Part shown: in pieces, positions 16,244 through 23,914 of the stretch
Position numbering within the stretch: position 1 is the first letter of the stretch
How the letters are laid out: every line of letters starts with the position of its first letter
DNA from: Colimorpha sp045222795
GTDB taxonomy: Bacteria; Bacteroidota; Bacteroidia; Bacteroidales; P3
NCBI GenBank assembly: GCA_045222795.1
Contig: JBGUZF010000155.1
Coordinates: 1-54,506 of the forward strand
Reading direction: 5' to 3'
DNA: 54,506 nucleotides
Notes under the pieces: model-generated
Database searches by the model: none
Told to the model about the DNA's origin: nothing
What the model saw: only the letters and a program-made list of their open reading frames with translations
Program-made: the position numbers and the translations under genes

Positions 16244-17023
16244 CTATCGTCGGAAGATGCCGAAGACGGCGGCGCCGGAGCCGGTCATGGAGGCGTAGAG
16301 GGCGCCGCGCGCGTACATATCTTCTTTGAGGGCGGCGATGGCCGGGTGGGTGGGGAAGACCGAGGCCTCGAAGTCGTTGACGATAAGGTCGCGCCATTCC
16401 TCGATGGGCCGCTTCACGGCCTCGGGAAGTGAGACGTGAGACGTGAGACGTGAGAGGTCAAGGCCGGCATAGGCCTCCTTGGTGCTCACATGCTCACCCT
16501 TGGGAATCTCTATCTTGATGAGGAATGAGGAATGAGGAATGAGGAATTTGATTGGTTCGAGATGGTCGCCGATGCCTGTGGCGTAGGCGGGTTGGTTCTT
16601 GATGAAGATGGCACAGTCGGCGCCCAGCTTGGCGGCGCGGTGCTCCAACTCGGAGTCGCCGAGGCCGAGGGAGAACATCTCGTTGAGCATCTTCAGTGTG
16701 AAGGCTGCGTCGCTGCTGCCGCCGCCGAGGCCGGCACCAAAGGGGATGTTCTTCTTGAGGTGTATCTGCACCGGCGCAATGCCGAACTCGTCGTGCAGCA
16801 ACTGCCAGGCACGCAGGCAGATGTTGTCGTCGGGGGCGTTGTCGAGGGCGAGGCCATCCTGTATCATTGTGGGCGAGCCGTCCGCGCTCCCAGGCACTAT
16901 CTCCAGCTCGTCGCATAGGTCATGCACAGGCACGAAGATGGTCTCCAAGTCGTGGTAGCCGTCTGGACGTTTGCCCACAACGTGCAACCCTAGGTTTATC
17001 TTACAATTGGGAAAAGAAATCAT
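16244..17023 (-). CDS. ispE: 4-diphosphocytidyl-2-C-methyl-D-erythritol kinase
   Basis: Phosphorylates CDP-methylerythritol in the non-mevalonate isoprenoid pathway. 259 residues; GHMP kinase fold with the substrate-binding Lys8 region (PNCKINLGLHV), the ATP loop PFGAGLGGGSSDAA at 94-107, catalytic Asp137 in GADCAIF, and the C-terminal GSGAAVFGIF. Length is normal. Two loops, FLIPHSSFLIK at about 160-170 and RLTSHVSLP at about 192-200, are encoded by 4 x 7-bp arrays (16519-16546 and 16429-16456), apparently replacing rather than lengthening variable loops. Adjacent to phoH upstream, 5 bp apart, probably co-transcribed. Confidence 0.94.
   Translation of the reverse strand: MISFPNCKINLGLHVVGKRPDGYHDLETIFVPVHDLCDELEIVPGSADGSPTMIQDGLALDNAPDDNICLRAWQLLHDEFGIAPVQIHLKKNIPFGAGLGGGSSDAAFTLKMLNEMFSLGLGDSELEHRAAKLGADCAIFIKNQPAYATGIGDHLEPIKFLIPHSSFLIKIEIPKGEHVSTKEAYAGLDLSRLTSHVSLPEAVKRPIEEWRDLIVNDFEASVFPTHPAIAALKEDMYARGALYASMTGSGAAVFGIFRR
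16429..16456. repeat. 4 x 7-bp array (GTGAGAC) inside ispE
   Basis: Units GTGAGAC three times and GTGAGAG, 28 nt, in frame within ispE, encoding RLTSHVSLP. Related units occur at 46064-46098. Confidence 0.93.
16519..16546. repeat. 4 x 7-bp array (TGAGGAA) inside ispE
   Basis: Four perfect TGAGGAA units, encoding FLIPHSSFLI in a surface-loop region of IspE. Confidence 0.94.
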
Positions 17024-17028
17024 TTGTC

Positions 17029-18009
17029 TTAACTCCGTATCTCCTTATCTCCTGTCTCTTTGGCAATATTGTCGTATGCCTTGATAATATCTGTCACCAA
17101 GCGGTGGCGGATGACGTCGCTGTTGTCGAGCTCGATGACTTCGATACCTTTCACGTCCTTGAGGATGTTGACGGCCTGCAGGAGACCGCTCTGCTGGTGG
17201 CGCGGCAGGTCGACCTGCGTGAGGTCGCCGGTGATGACGAACTTGGCGTTGCGTCCCATGCGGGTGAGGAACATCTTGAGCTGCGCCGAGGTGGCATTCT
17301 GCGCCTCGTCGAGGATGACGAAGGCGTTGTCCAATGTGCGGCCGCGCATGAATGCCAGGGGGGCAATCTCGATGGTGTTGTCCTCCCAGTAGGAGAGGAG
17401 CTTCTGCTGCGGTATCATGTCGCGCAGGGCGTCGTAGAGGGGCTGCAGGTAGGGGTCGAGCTTGTCGCGCAGGTCGCCGGGCAGGAAGCCGAGGTTCTCG
17501 CCTGCCTCGACGGCGGGACGCGTAAGGATGATGCGGCGTATCTCTTTGTTCTTAAGCGCGCGCACGGCCATGGCCACGGCGGTGTAGGTCTTGCCGGTGC
17601 CCGCAGGGCCTATGGCGAAGACCATGTCGTGGTCGTAGACGGCGCGCACCAGGCGCTGTTGGTTGGGTGTGCGGGCTTTGATGAGCAGGCCGTTGCGGCC
17701 GTGCACCAGCACCTCGTCGCTCATCTCGGCCTCGGGACTGCCACCGCTGCTCTCCATGATGCCCATGATGGCGTTCTCTGTGATGCGGCCGAACTTGTCG
17801 TAGTAGGTCATCATGGCCTGCAGCTTGCCCTCGAACCACGCTATGTCGTCTTCCGAGCCGATGGCTTTCAGCATGTCGCCGCGGGCGATGATCTTGAGTT
17901 TTGGGAAAAGCAGTTTGACGAACTCGAGCAGGCGGTCGTTTTGACCCCAAAAACGCGAGTAGTCAATCTCTTCCAACGAAAATATCTTCTCTGTGGATGT
18001 CTCTGTCAT
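17029..18009 (-). CDS. phoH: PhoH family P-loop ATPase
   Basis: 326 residues. Walker A GPAGTGKT at 134-141, Walker B region NAFVILDEAQNAT, and the family signatures LTRPAVEAGENLGFLPGDL and KFVITGDLTQVDLP. PhoH-like proteins are cytoplasmic ATPases, some with RNA helicase or RNA-processing activity; the exact role here is unknown. The start at 18009 lies directly downstream of a TATCTTTG box, so the leader would be very short. Followed by ispE after 5 bp. Confidence 0.94.
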   Translation of the reverse strand: MTETSTEKIFSLEEIDYSRFWGQNDRLLEFVKLLFPKLKIIARGDMLKAIGSEDDIAWFEGKLQAMMTYYDKFGRITENAIMGIMESSGGSPEAEMSDEVLVHGRNGLLIKARTPNQQRLVRAVYDHDMVFAIGPAGTGKTYTAVAMAVRALKNKEIRRIILTRPAVEAGENLGFLPGDLRDKLDPYLQPLYDALRDMIPQQKLLSYWEDNTIEIAPLAFMRGRTLDNAFVILDEAQNATSAQLKMFLTRMGRNAKFVITGDLTQVDLPRHQQSGLLQAVNILKDVKGIEVIELDNSDVIRHRLVTDIIKAYDNIAKETGDKEIRS

Positions 18010-18013
18010 GGTG

Positions 18014-18021
18014 CAAAGATA
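18014..18021 (-). promoter_or_regulatory. Likely -7 box of the phoH promoter
   Basis: TATCTTTG on the minus strand, 5 bp before the phoH ATG. A clear TTG at -33 is not seen, so confidence is moderate. Same TATCTTTGCA core as at tex and the acyltransferase gene. Confidence 0.5.
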
Positions 18022-18092
18022 CTAAAAAAAATGAATCCGTTATCCTAAATACTTCGATGTGGCTAGTCTATGGATTGCTGATGACTAGTTCA

Positions 18093-18196
18093 TTTCTTCG
18101 GTATTTCTTCGGTGTTTCTTCGGTATTTCTTCGGTCATCCACTGAAGAACGTCTGAAGAACGTCTGAAGAACAACTGAAGAACAACTGAAGAACAG
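18093..18196. repeat. Paired 11-bp arrays in inverted orientation
   Basis: Left array: four TTTCTTCGGTN units, 18093-18136. Right array: CTGAAGAACNN repeated five times, 18142-18196; its complement (GTTCTTCAG) resembles the left unit, so the halves are imperfectly inverted. This and the motif AAATGTTAAAA at 18239-18249 are the main content of the 345-bp gap between phoH and the Omp28-like gene. A second paired 11-bp locus is at 45871-45981. Confidence 0.92.
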
Positions 18197-18354
18197 AGGG
18201 TGTTGGCACCTGTATCGGGTCTATTTACAGGGGTGCGAAAATGTTAAAAACAGTTGTTGGTGATAACTTTTTTCTTACAAATTGGAAAATATTTGTAATT
18301 TTGCTTTTTGAAATATTGTACGAAAAACAATAATAATCATTAAATAAACACATT

Positions 18355-20112
18355 ATGAAGAAAGTAGTATTATTTGCAGCGTCTCTGCTGACCGCTGGAG
18401 CAATGATGGCACAGACGATTGTGTCGACACAGGTCGAGAAGCGCAATGTCGTCATTGAAGAGTTCACTGGTGTCAATTGCCAGTATTGCCCTGACGGCCA
18501 TCGTGTGGCCAATGAGATTTGTGCTCAATATGAGGGTCACGCATGGGCTATCAATATCCACACGGGTAGTTATGCTACAAACTCGGGTTATGTCACCACT
18601 TACGGCGACAATATTGCAGGTTTGTGGAATATCACAGGTTATCCCACTGGCACCGTGAACCGCACTACTATCCAGAGCCGTGGCGACTGGGCAGCAAAAG
18701 CCGCGACCATCCGTAATCAGGATTCTCCTGTGAATATCGCAGGTGTAGGTAATGTTGACGAAGCCACACGCACATTCACCCTCCACATTGAGGTTTACTA
18801 TACTGGCAATGCTTCTACCAGCACTCACTTGCTGAATGTTGCAGTACTGCAAAACAATGTTATCGGCAGCCAGGTCGGTAGCAGCTACAATCCCGATTAT
18901 GTTGAGCCTGATGGAAGATATCGCCATATGCATATGTTCCGCACACTTCTCACTGGCCAGTGGGGTGTTGAGATACCTGCCACCGAAGGTACCTTTATTG
19001 ACACTACCATCACTTACACTGTACCTGCCAGTATCGATGGTCTTGCTATTCCCGATTTGAGCGATCTGGATTTTGTTGCTTTTGTTACAGAACCTACCCA
19101 CAAGAACATCATATCCGGTGCCAAGGTTACCGTCATAACCCAGTGCCCCGTTATTACTGGTTTTAAGGCAGAGAGCAGTGACTGCAGCCTCGAATATACC
19201 CCCTATGTGACTGTCTATAACAGCACCGAGAGCAATATCACCAGCATTACCTTTAACTATGATGGTGCCCCATACACTGTCAACAAGGCTATTGCCAGTT
19301 TCCAAAGCGATACCGTCCACATGCCGGTCTACACTGTTACCGTCAACAATCAACCCGACCAGAACTGCGCTGTTACAAAGACCGTATCCATTACCAGCTG
19401 CACCACTGATGCCGGCACTGTTCTTGAGGGTACTTCGGCTGGCAAGACTGGCACCTTCGCGGATTTTCATATCTATACGGCCGAAGGTCCTTTCACCGCC
19501 ATTGTGGGTCTCGACTGCTATGCATCTGAAGCCAGTGTGTCCCTGCTTACCCAACACAACTGCCAGGCAGTATGGACGGAAGACTCGTGGACTGATATTC
19601 CGACTGGCAACCCGCAGTACATCAGTCAAATTCCCGATGCCCGCTACGATACCATCGAGTTTGATCCCGCCGTGTCAGGACTGTATATAATTCGTCTTGG
19701 TGATAGCTGGGGTGATGGTTGGGGCTGGACTAACAACACTGTTGTGTCGGGCTTCTGGCTGAATAATGATAGAGGTGAGATATTCGCCTTCCCGCTGGGT
19801 TATAGCGCCAATGAGGATTTCTCGACCAAGGATTTCTATCTGAATGTCATCAATGCTGGTATCAACAATGTTGAAACTGTCAAGGTCAGCATGTGGCCCA
19901 ATCCTGCCAGTACGGTAGCTACTATCAGCGCCGCCAGCACTATTCGTAACATCGAGGTCATCAACACCCTCGGTCAGGTGGTCAACCGCACCCAGAATAT
20001 CAATGCCGAGCGTTATAATCTTAACGTCAGCAACCTCAATTCTGGTATTTACTTCGTCAATGTCACCACCGACAACGGCACTGCCACTCAGCGCATGTGT
20101 GTTGTGAAGTAA
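18355..20112 (+). CDS. Omp28-related secreted protein with T9SS sorting domain
   Basis: 585 residues. A signal peptide (MKKVVLFAASLLTAGAMMAQ) precedes a thioredoxin-like Omp28 region with a CxxC motif (VIEEFTGVNCQYCPDG, residues about 37-52) and the nearby cis-Pro-type segment ITGYPTGTVNRT. A long beta-rich middle follows, then a T9SS type A tail (VSMWPNPASTVATIS ... LNSGIYFVNVTTD). Omp28 proteins are exported lipoprotein-like or surface proteins of Bacteroidetes; a redox role is possible from the CxxC but not shown. A hairpin terminator follows the gene. Confidence 0.88.
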   Translation: MKKVVLFAASLLTAGAMMAQTIVSTQVEKRNVVIEEFTGVNCQYCPDGHRVANEICAQYEGHAWAINIHTGSYATNSGYVTTYGDNIAGLWNITGYPTGTVNRTTIQSRGDWAAKAATIRNQDSPVNIAGVGNVDEATRTFTLHIEVYYTGNASTSTHLLNVAVLQNNVIGSQVGSSYNPDYVEPDGRYRHMHMFRTLLTGQWGVEIPATEGTFIDTTITYTVPASIDGLAIPDLSDLDFVAFVTEPTHKNIISGAKVTVITQCPVITGFKAESSDCSLEYTPYVTVYNSTESNITSITFNYDGAPYTVNKAIASFQSDTVHMPVYTVTVNNQPDQNCAVTKTVSITSCTTDAGTVLEGTSAGKTGTFADFHIYTAEGPFTAIVGLDCYASEASVSLLTQHNCQAVWTEDSWTDIPTGNPQYISQIPDARYDTIEFDPAVSGLYIIRLGDSWGDGWGWTNNTVVSGFWLNNDRGEIFAFPLGYSANEDFSTKDFYLNVINAGINNVETVKVSMWPNPASTVATISAASTIRNIEVINTLGQVVNRTQNINAERYNLNVSNLNSGIYFVNVTTDNGTATQRMCVVK

Positions 20113-20136
20113 ACACCTGTTCATAAAAAAAATAAT

Positions 20137-20165
20137 GCGGGATGCAATATAATGTTGCATCCCGC
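20137..20165. terminator. Strong hairpin after the Omp28-like gene
   Basis: An 11-bp perfect stem (20137-20147 with 20155-20165) and a 7-nt loop. The downstream plus strand is only moderately T-rich; the T-run is on the minus strand side. It probably ends the upstream transcript. Confidence 0.65.
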
Positions 20166-20199
20166 GTTATGTTTATTGTAACTAATAGTAAAAAGCAGA

Positions 20200-20796
20200 A
20201 TGAAACGCATACTTGCAATTGCACTTGTGGTGCTGTGCGCCGGAACGGCATCGTCGCAGCAGGTGGCTTCGCGCGCCAAAGCCCTCCGCATGTTGAACTT
20301 CAGCCGTCCCGAGTACCTAATCAAGGACATCAAGGTCTACACCGACACCATGACGGTCTACTCTCTGGCCGATTACATCATCTACCCCTTTGGCCAGTGG
20401 AGCTCGGTGGAGCAGTATATCACCGACAACCAACTGTCGTGGTACCGCGACATAGGATACAAGAAGTATTACGACTCGATGGAGGTGAGTGTGAACCGTA
20501 TGCGCCGCACGGACGACAGCTATATTGACCTCTACTACAGCATCTGGACCAAGAAGGTTGAACTGTTGGGCGGTTACATCACTGACAAGGAAGTGCAGCT
20601 CGTCAACGGTCTGCATGTGGGCATGAGCAAGGATGACGTCTTCAAGGTTTTCTTCAAGAAATACCCCAAGTCGTATACCAGCGACGTGACAGTGCTGAAG
20701 GTTATCAGCGGTGCCGGCGAAGTGGCCGAAATCTACACCTTCCGCGGCCAGAAACTCCGCCACATCAAAATCGAGACGTCGTATAAGTATTACTAG
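20200..20796 (+). CDS. Small exported protein of unknown function
   Basis: 198 residues with a signal peptide (MKRILAIALVVLCAGTASSQ). The segment VQLVNGLHVGMSKDDVFKVFF, split over about 145-165, resembles the small BamE/SmpA-like fold in which a GM-S-x-x-DV motif starts a helix, but the match is weak. No catalytic motif is apparent. Its TAG stop (20794-20796) touches the first base of the left array of the second S23 element. I do not recognise the family. Confidence 0.75.
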   Translation: MKRILAIALVVLCAGTASSQQVASRAKALRMLNFSRPEYLIKDIKVYTDTMTVYSLADYIIYPFGQWSSVEQYITDNQLSWYRDIGYKKYYDSMEVSVNRMRRTDDSYIDLYYSIWTKKVELLGGYITDKEVQLVNGLHVGMSKDDVFKVFFKKYPKSYTSDVTVLKVISGAGEVAEIYTFRGQKLRHIKIETSYKYY

Positions 20797-20823
20797 TGGG
20801 TAGTTGATAGTGGGTAGTGTTTA
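20796..20823. repeat. 4 x 7-bp array (GTGGGTA), left arm of the second S23 element
   Basis: Units GTGGGTA, GTTGATA, GTGGGTA, GTGTTTA. It begins on the last base of the upstream stop codon. The inner edge reads TAGCACTCG. Confidence 0.92.
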
Positions 20824-20836
20824 GCACTCGAGCTCT

Positions 20837-21199
20837 ATGACGGTTAGAAATTATAGAGAACTTGTTGTTTGGCAGAAGTCAATGACTGCTGTCAAACTTT
20901 TATATACAGTGGTGAAGAAACTACCCAAGGAGGAGTTGTTTGCTTTGTCGGATCAAATGCGACGTTGTGCCGTCTCGATACCATCAAACATTGCAGAAGG
21001 ACAGCAACGTAATGGAGGTGCCGAGTTTGCCAGATTTATTTCTTTTGCACAGGGGTCACGGGCTGAGTTGGAAACCCAACTGCTGATATGTGTCTCGATT
21101 GGTTACTTGACTGAGGACGATATATTGGAACTCATGCAGTTGTTGGAAGAGATTAACAAGATGTTGTCATCGTTGTTAAAGACATTGCCTGTACGTTGA
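20837..21199 (+). CDS. Four-helix-bundle protein (S23/IVP family)
   Basis: 120 residues with the classical motif order of this family: NYRELVVWQKSMTAVKLLY, LSDQMRRCAVSIPSNIAEG, FARFISFAQGSRAELETQL and a C-terminal helix. It is a different subfamily from the S23 protein at 5534-5887. It is 13 bp downstream of one 7-bp array and 18 bp upstream of its inverted mate. The function of the family is unresolved; it is related to 23S rRNA intervening-sequence proteins and Avd. The position between inverted arrays suggests it belongs to the element. Confidence 0.92.
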   Translation: MTVRNYRELVVWQKSMTAVKLLYTVVKKLPKEELFALSDQMRRCAVSIPSNIAEGQQRNGGAEFARFISFAQGSRAELETQLLICVSIGYLTEDDILELMQLLEEINKMLSSLLKTLPVR

Positions 21200-21213
21200 A
21201 TAACAATTGGCGT

Positions 21214-21828
21214 ATGCTACCCACTACCAACTGCCCACTACCCACTAAAAAAAAGAGCACCGCTCTTTTTTTTGGGTCGTTCAATCCGATACATGTGGGA
21301 CACCTCGTCATCGCCAATACCATGCTCCAGATGGAAGGCATAGACGAGGTGTGGCTTGTTGTATCGCCACAGAACCCACTGAAGGAACGCGCCACCCTGC
21401 TTGCCGACCATCACCGCCTGCAGATGGTGCGCCGTGCCATCGAGGACAACTACAAGCTGCGCGCCTGCGACATAGAGATGCATCTGCCGCTGCCCAGCTA
21501 CACCGTGGTGACCCTCGCGGCCCTTGGTGAGAAATATCCCGACCGCGAGTTCTGCCTCATCATGGGCAGCGACAACCTCGAGAACTTCCACCGCTGGCGC
21601 AACTACGAATACATCCTGCAGAACTACCACATCTACGTCTATCCCCGTCCTGGCAGCGAGCGCTGCCCCATGCGCGACCACCCCAGCGTCACCATGACCG
21701 ACGTGCCGATGATGGATATATCGTCGAGCTACATACGCCGCCAGATTGCCGCAGGCAAGGACGTGCGCTACCTGCTCACCGAGCCCGTATATAAGTACCT
21801 AACCGAAATGCACTTCTACGAAAATTGA
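21214..21828 (+). CDS. nadD: Nicotinate-nucleotide adenylyltransferase
   Basis: Adenylates nicotinate mononucleotide in NAD synthesis. About 205 residues. The nucleotidyltransferase motif GSFNPIHVGH and the C-terminal motif ISSSYIRRQIAAG are intact. The ATG at 21214 is chosen; the codons that follow it (LPTTNCPLPT) come from the right arm of the S23 element, so the native N-terminus has been replaced or extended. Codons about 12-20 form a perfect A8/T8 hairpin resembling a terminator (21247-21273). The last codons (Glu-Asn-stop) lie in the next 7-bp array at 21820-21847. Confidence 0.92.
   Translation: MLPTTNCPLPTKKKSTALFFGSFNPIHVGHLVIANTMLQMEGIDEVWLVVSPQNPLKERATLLADHHRLQMVRRAIEDNYKLRACDIEMHLPLPSYTVVTLAALGEKYPDREFCLIMGSDNLENFHRWRNYEYILQNYHIYVYPRPGSERCPMRDHPSVTMTDVPMMDISSSYIRRQIAAGKDVRYLLTEPVYKYLTEMHFYEN
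21218..21245. repeat. 4 x 7-bp array (TACCCAC), right arm of the second S23 element, inside nadD
   Basis: Units TACCCAC, TACCAAC, TGCCCAC, TACCCAC; inverted to 20796-20823. It encodes LPTTNCPLPT at the NadD N-terminus. Confidence 0.93.
21247..21273 (+). terminator. Terminator-like hairpin within the nadD 5' coding region
   Basis: A perfect 12-bp stem (21247-21258 with 21262-21273): A8, GAGC, loop ACC, GCTC, T8. It would stop transcripts from the S23 gene, yet it lies within nadD codons that include the active-site segment, so nadD expression could be attenuated here. Confidence 0.6.
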
Positions 21829-21847
21829 AAATTGAAAGTTGAAAATT
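21820..21847. repeat. 4 x 7-bp array (GAAAATT) at the nadD stop
   Basis: Units GAAAATT, GAAAATT, GAAAGTT, GAAAATT. The first unit supplies the last nadD codons and the stop. Confidence 0.93.
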
Positions 21848-21859
21848 GAAAAATAAGAT

Positions 21860-23857
21860 ATGAAAAAGGGTGTTAAGATACTGCTGTGGATTGTGGGCGT
21901 CCTTGTGGCCCTCGTCCTTCTTGTGTCGCTCTTGGCGGGTCCTATCGCCAAAGGCTATGTGAACCGTCACGGTGAGGACCTCACCGGCCGCAAGGTGCAT
22001 GTGGGCCATGTGGGCCTCAACCTCTTCACCGGCCATGTCAACATCCGCGCCCTCGACGTCTATGAGGACGACGCCACGACGGTCTTTGCAGGATTCGACA
22101 CCCTCGACGTCAACGTGCGCCTGCTCAAGATACCGTTCCACACGCTGCATTTCGGTCATATCACCCTCGCAGGCCTGCATGCCGACATCAAGCAGAACTG
22201 CGACCGCTTCAACTTCAGCTCCTTGATAGAGCATTTCGCCTCGGACGACACCACCGCCGACCAGGACACCACGCCCAGCGACTGGGTGCTTAAGTTCTAC
22301 AACATACGTATCAGCCACGCCCAACTCAACTACGACGACCTGGCTGCCAACAAGAGCTGGCATGTGCCCGACGTTAACCTGCGTGTGCCGGGTTTCGTGC
22401 TCGGTGGCAAGGGCAACACCGAGGGTGGCCTCAACATAGGCTTCGCCAGTGGCGGACGACTTGGTGTGGTGGGTAACTACGATGCGCAGAGCAACGACTT
22501 CGACCTCACCGTAAGTCTCGCTGAGTTCGCCCTCGACAATATCGATGCCTTCCTCTCCGACATGCTGCACTACGAGCGCCTCGACGGCAGCCTCTACGCC
22601 GTGCTCAAGGCCGAAGGCAACATTGATGAGATAATGCGCAGCAGCATCTCAGGCAACGTGGCACTTTGCGACATCGGTGTGAGCGACAACAACGGGCAGA
22701 TAGCAGGCTTCGACAGCCTCACCGTGGCCGTCAACAACATATGCATCGACGACAACCTCTTCGACATCGCCGCCATACGTCTTTCGGGCCTCAAGGCCAA
22801 CTACGAGCAGTGGAAGGATTACAGCAACCTTGACCGCCTGCTGAAGTCCGCTGGCGGACAGGCTGACACAGTCCAGCCTGCAGTCCAGTCTGCAACCGAT
22901 ACCGTTGCCGACACGACAACCACCACCGCCAAGCCCATGCAGCTCCATGTGGGTTCCTTTGTTATCGAGGACGCAGCACTCACCTACGTCGACCATACGC
23001 TGCCCGACCCCTTCAGCTTCGCCATCACCCAGCTTGGCGTCGAGGCTCACGACCTCACCACCGAGGGCGAGAACAACGCACGCCTGCAGGCTACGCTGCA
23101 GGGTGGCGGTAAGCTCAACGTCATATGGAACGGCGACATCAGCAACTGGAAGCAGCACCAAGACCTCATGCTCATCCTCCGCGGACTCGACATGCGGCAG
23201 TTCTCCCCTTGGTCGGTGGCCTACACCGCACAGCCCATCGACGACGGCATCTTTGGCCTTGCATCACACACCATGATTGCCAACAGCCGCCTCGTCAGCA
23301 AGAACAATATCGACATCTACCAGCTCCGCGTTGGCGACCGCCGTCAGGACATCGACCCTGAGGTCAAGCTGCCCCTCAAGACCGCCCTCTATATCCTGCG
23401 CGACAAGGACGACAAGATACAGCTTGAGCTGCCCGTCAACGGCGACGTCGACAATCCCGAGTTCAACTACATGAAAGCCCTGTGGAAGACTCTCGGCAAC
23501 CTTGTCGTCAAGGTGGCTACCTCGCCTGCGCGTGCCCTCGGCAACGCCCTTGGCCTCAGCGACGAAGACCTCGAATTCCTCGCCATAGAACCCCGTCAGC
23601 ACAGCCTTACCTCAGAGCAGTATCACATACTCTCTTCGCTGGCTACCATAGCCCAGAGCGACAGCCTCCTCACCCTCACCTTCGAGCGCCAGATGCCTGC
23701 CGATGCCGACAGCTCGGTATTCCGCCGTTTCGACAAGCAGATAAGCAGCTACCTCATCGAGCAGGGCCTTCCGCAGAAACGTTTCAGCATCACTGTTTCC
23801 GACTCCGCCTCCCAGCGCACAGGCTATGCCATACTTTCCCAGATTGCCATAGAATAA
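21860..23857 (+). CDS. AsmA-like / DUF748 envelope protein
   Basis: 665 residues. One N-terminal transmembrane helix (residues 7-30) is followed by a long beta-rich periplasmic domain typical of the AsmA/DUF748 family (RKVHVGHVGLNLFTGHVNIR near the start; FGLASHTMIANSRLVSKNNI and VKLPLKTALYILRDKDDKIQ further on). These proteins form groove-like structures, and several relatives move lipids between envelope membranes; the role here is inferred only from the family. A Thr-rich low-complexity stretch occurs at about 340-355. Followed by parE. Confidence 0.85.
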   Translation: MKKGVKILLWIVGVLVALVLLVSLLAGPIAKGYVNRHGEDLTGRKVHVGHVGLNLFTGHVNIRALDVYEDDATTVFAGFDTLDVNVRLLKIPFHTLHFGHITLAGLHADIKQNCDRFNFSSLIEHFASDDTTADQDTTPSDWVLKFYNIRISHAQLNYDDLAANKSWHVPDVNLRVPGFVLGGKGNTEGGLNIGFASGGRLGVVGNYDAQSNDFDLTVSLAEFALDNIDAFLSDMLHYERLDGSLYAVLKAEGNIDEIMRSSISGNVALCDIGVSDNNGQIAGFDSLTVAVNNICIDDNLFDIAAIRLSGLKANYEQWKDYSNLDRLLKSAGGQADTVQPAVQSATDTVADTTTTTAKPMQLHVGSFVIEDAALTYVDHTLPDPFSFAITQLGVEAHDLTTEGENNARLQATLQGGGKLNVIWNGDISNWKQHQDLMLILRGLDMRQFSPWSVAYTAQPIDDGIFGLASHTMIANSRLVSKNNIDIYQLRVGDRRQDIDPEVKLPLKTALYILRDKDDKIQLELPVNGDVDNPEFNYMKALWKTLGNLVVKVATSPARALGNALGLSDEDLEFLAIEPRQHSLTSEQYHILSSLATIAQSDSLLTLTFERQMPADADSSVFRRFDKQISSYLIEQGLPQKRFSITVSDSASQRTGYAILSQIAIE

Positions 23858-23871
23858 AATAAGCATTTACC

Positions 23872-23903
23872 CTAACTCCTTAACTCCTTAACTTCTTAAC
23901 TCC
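23872..23903. repeat. 4 x 8-bp array (TTAACTCC) before parE
   Basis: Units CTAACTCC, TTAACTCC, TTAACTTC, TTAACTCC, exactly 32 nt, ending 11 bp before the parE ATG. Confidence 0.93.
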
Positions 23904-23914
23904 TAAAAAAGAAC

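Larger units (their letters stand above)
20796..21245. mobile_element. Candidate element: inverted 7-bp arrays enclosing an S23 gene (copy 2)
   Basis: 450 bp bounded by (GTGGGTA)x4 and its inverted counterpart (TACCCAC)x4, with one four-helix-bundle gene inside. Both inner edges read TAGCRYWYG. The left arm abuts an upstream stop codon and the right arm runs into the nadD start. Mobility is inferred from the architecture shared with 5465-5966. Confidence 0.5.

Noticed and set aside
16867..18048. Plus-strand ORF opposite phoH
   Set aside because: Shadow of phoH, which has intact Walker motifs on the other strand.
18093..18196. CRISPR-like array
   Set aside because: Units are only 11 bp with no spacers of 25-40 bp, and no cas genes are present.
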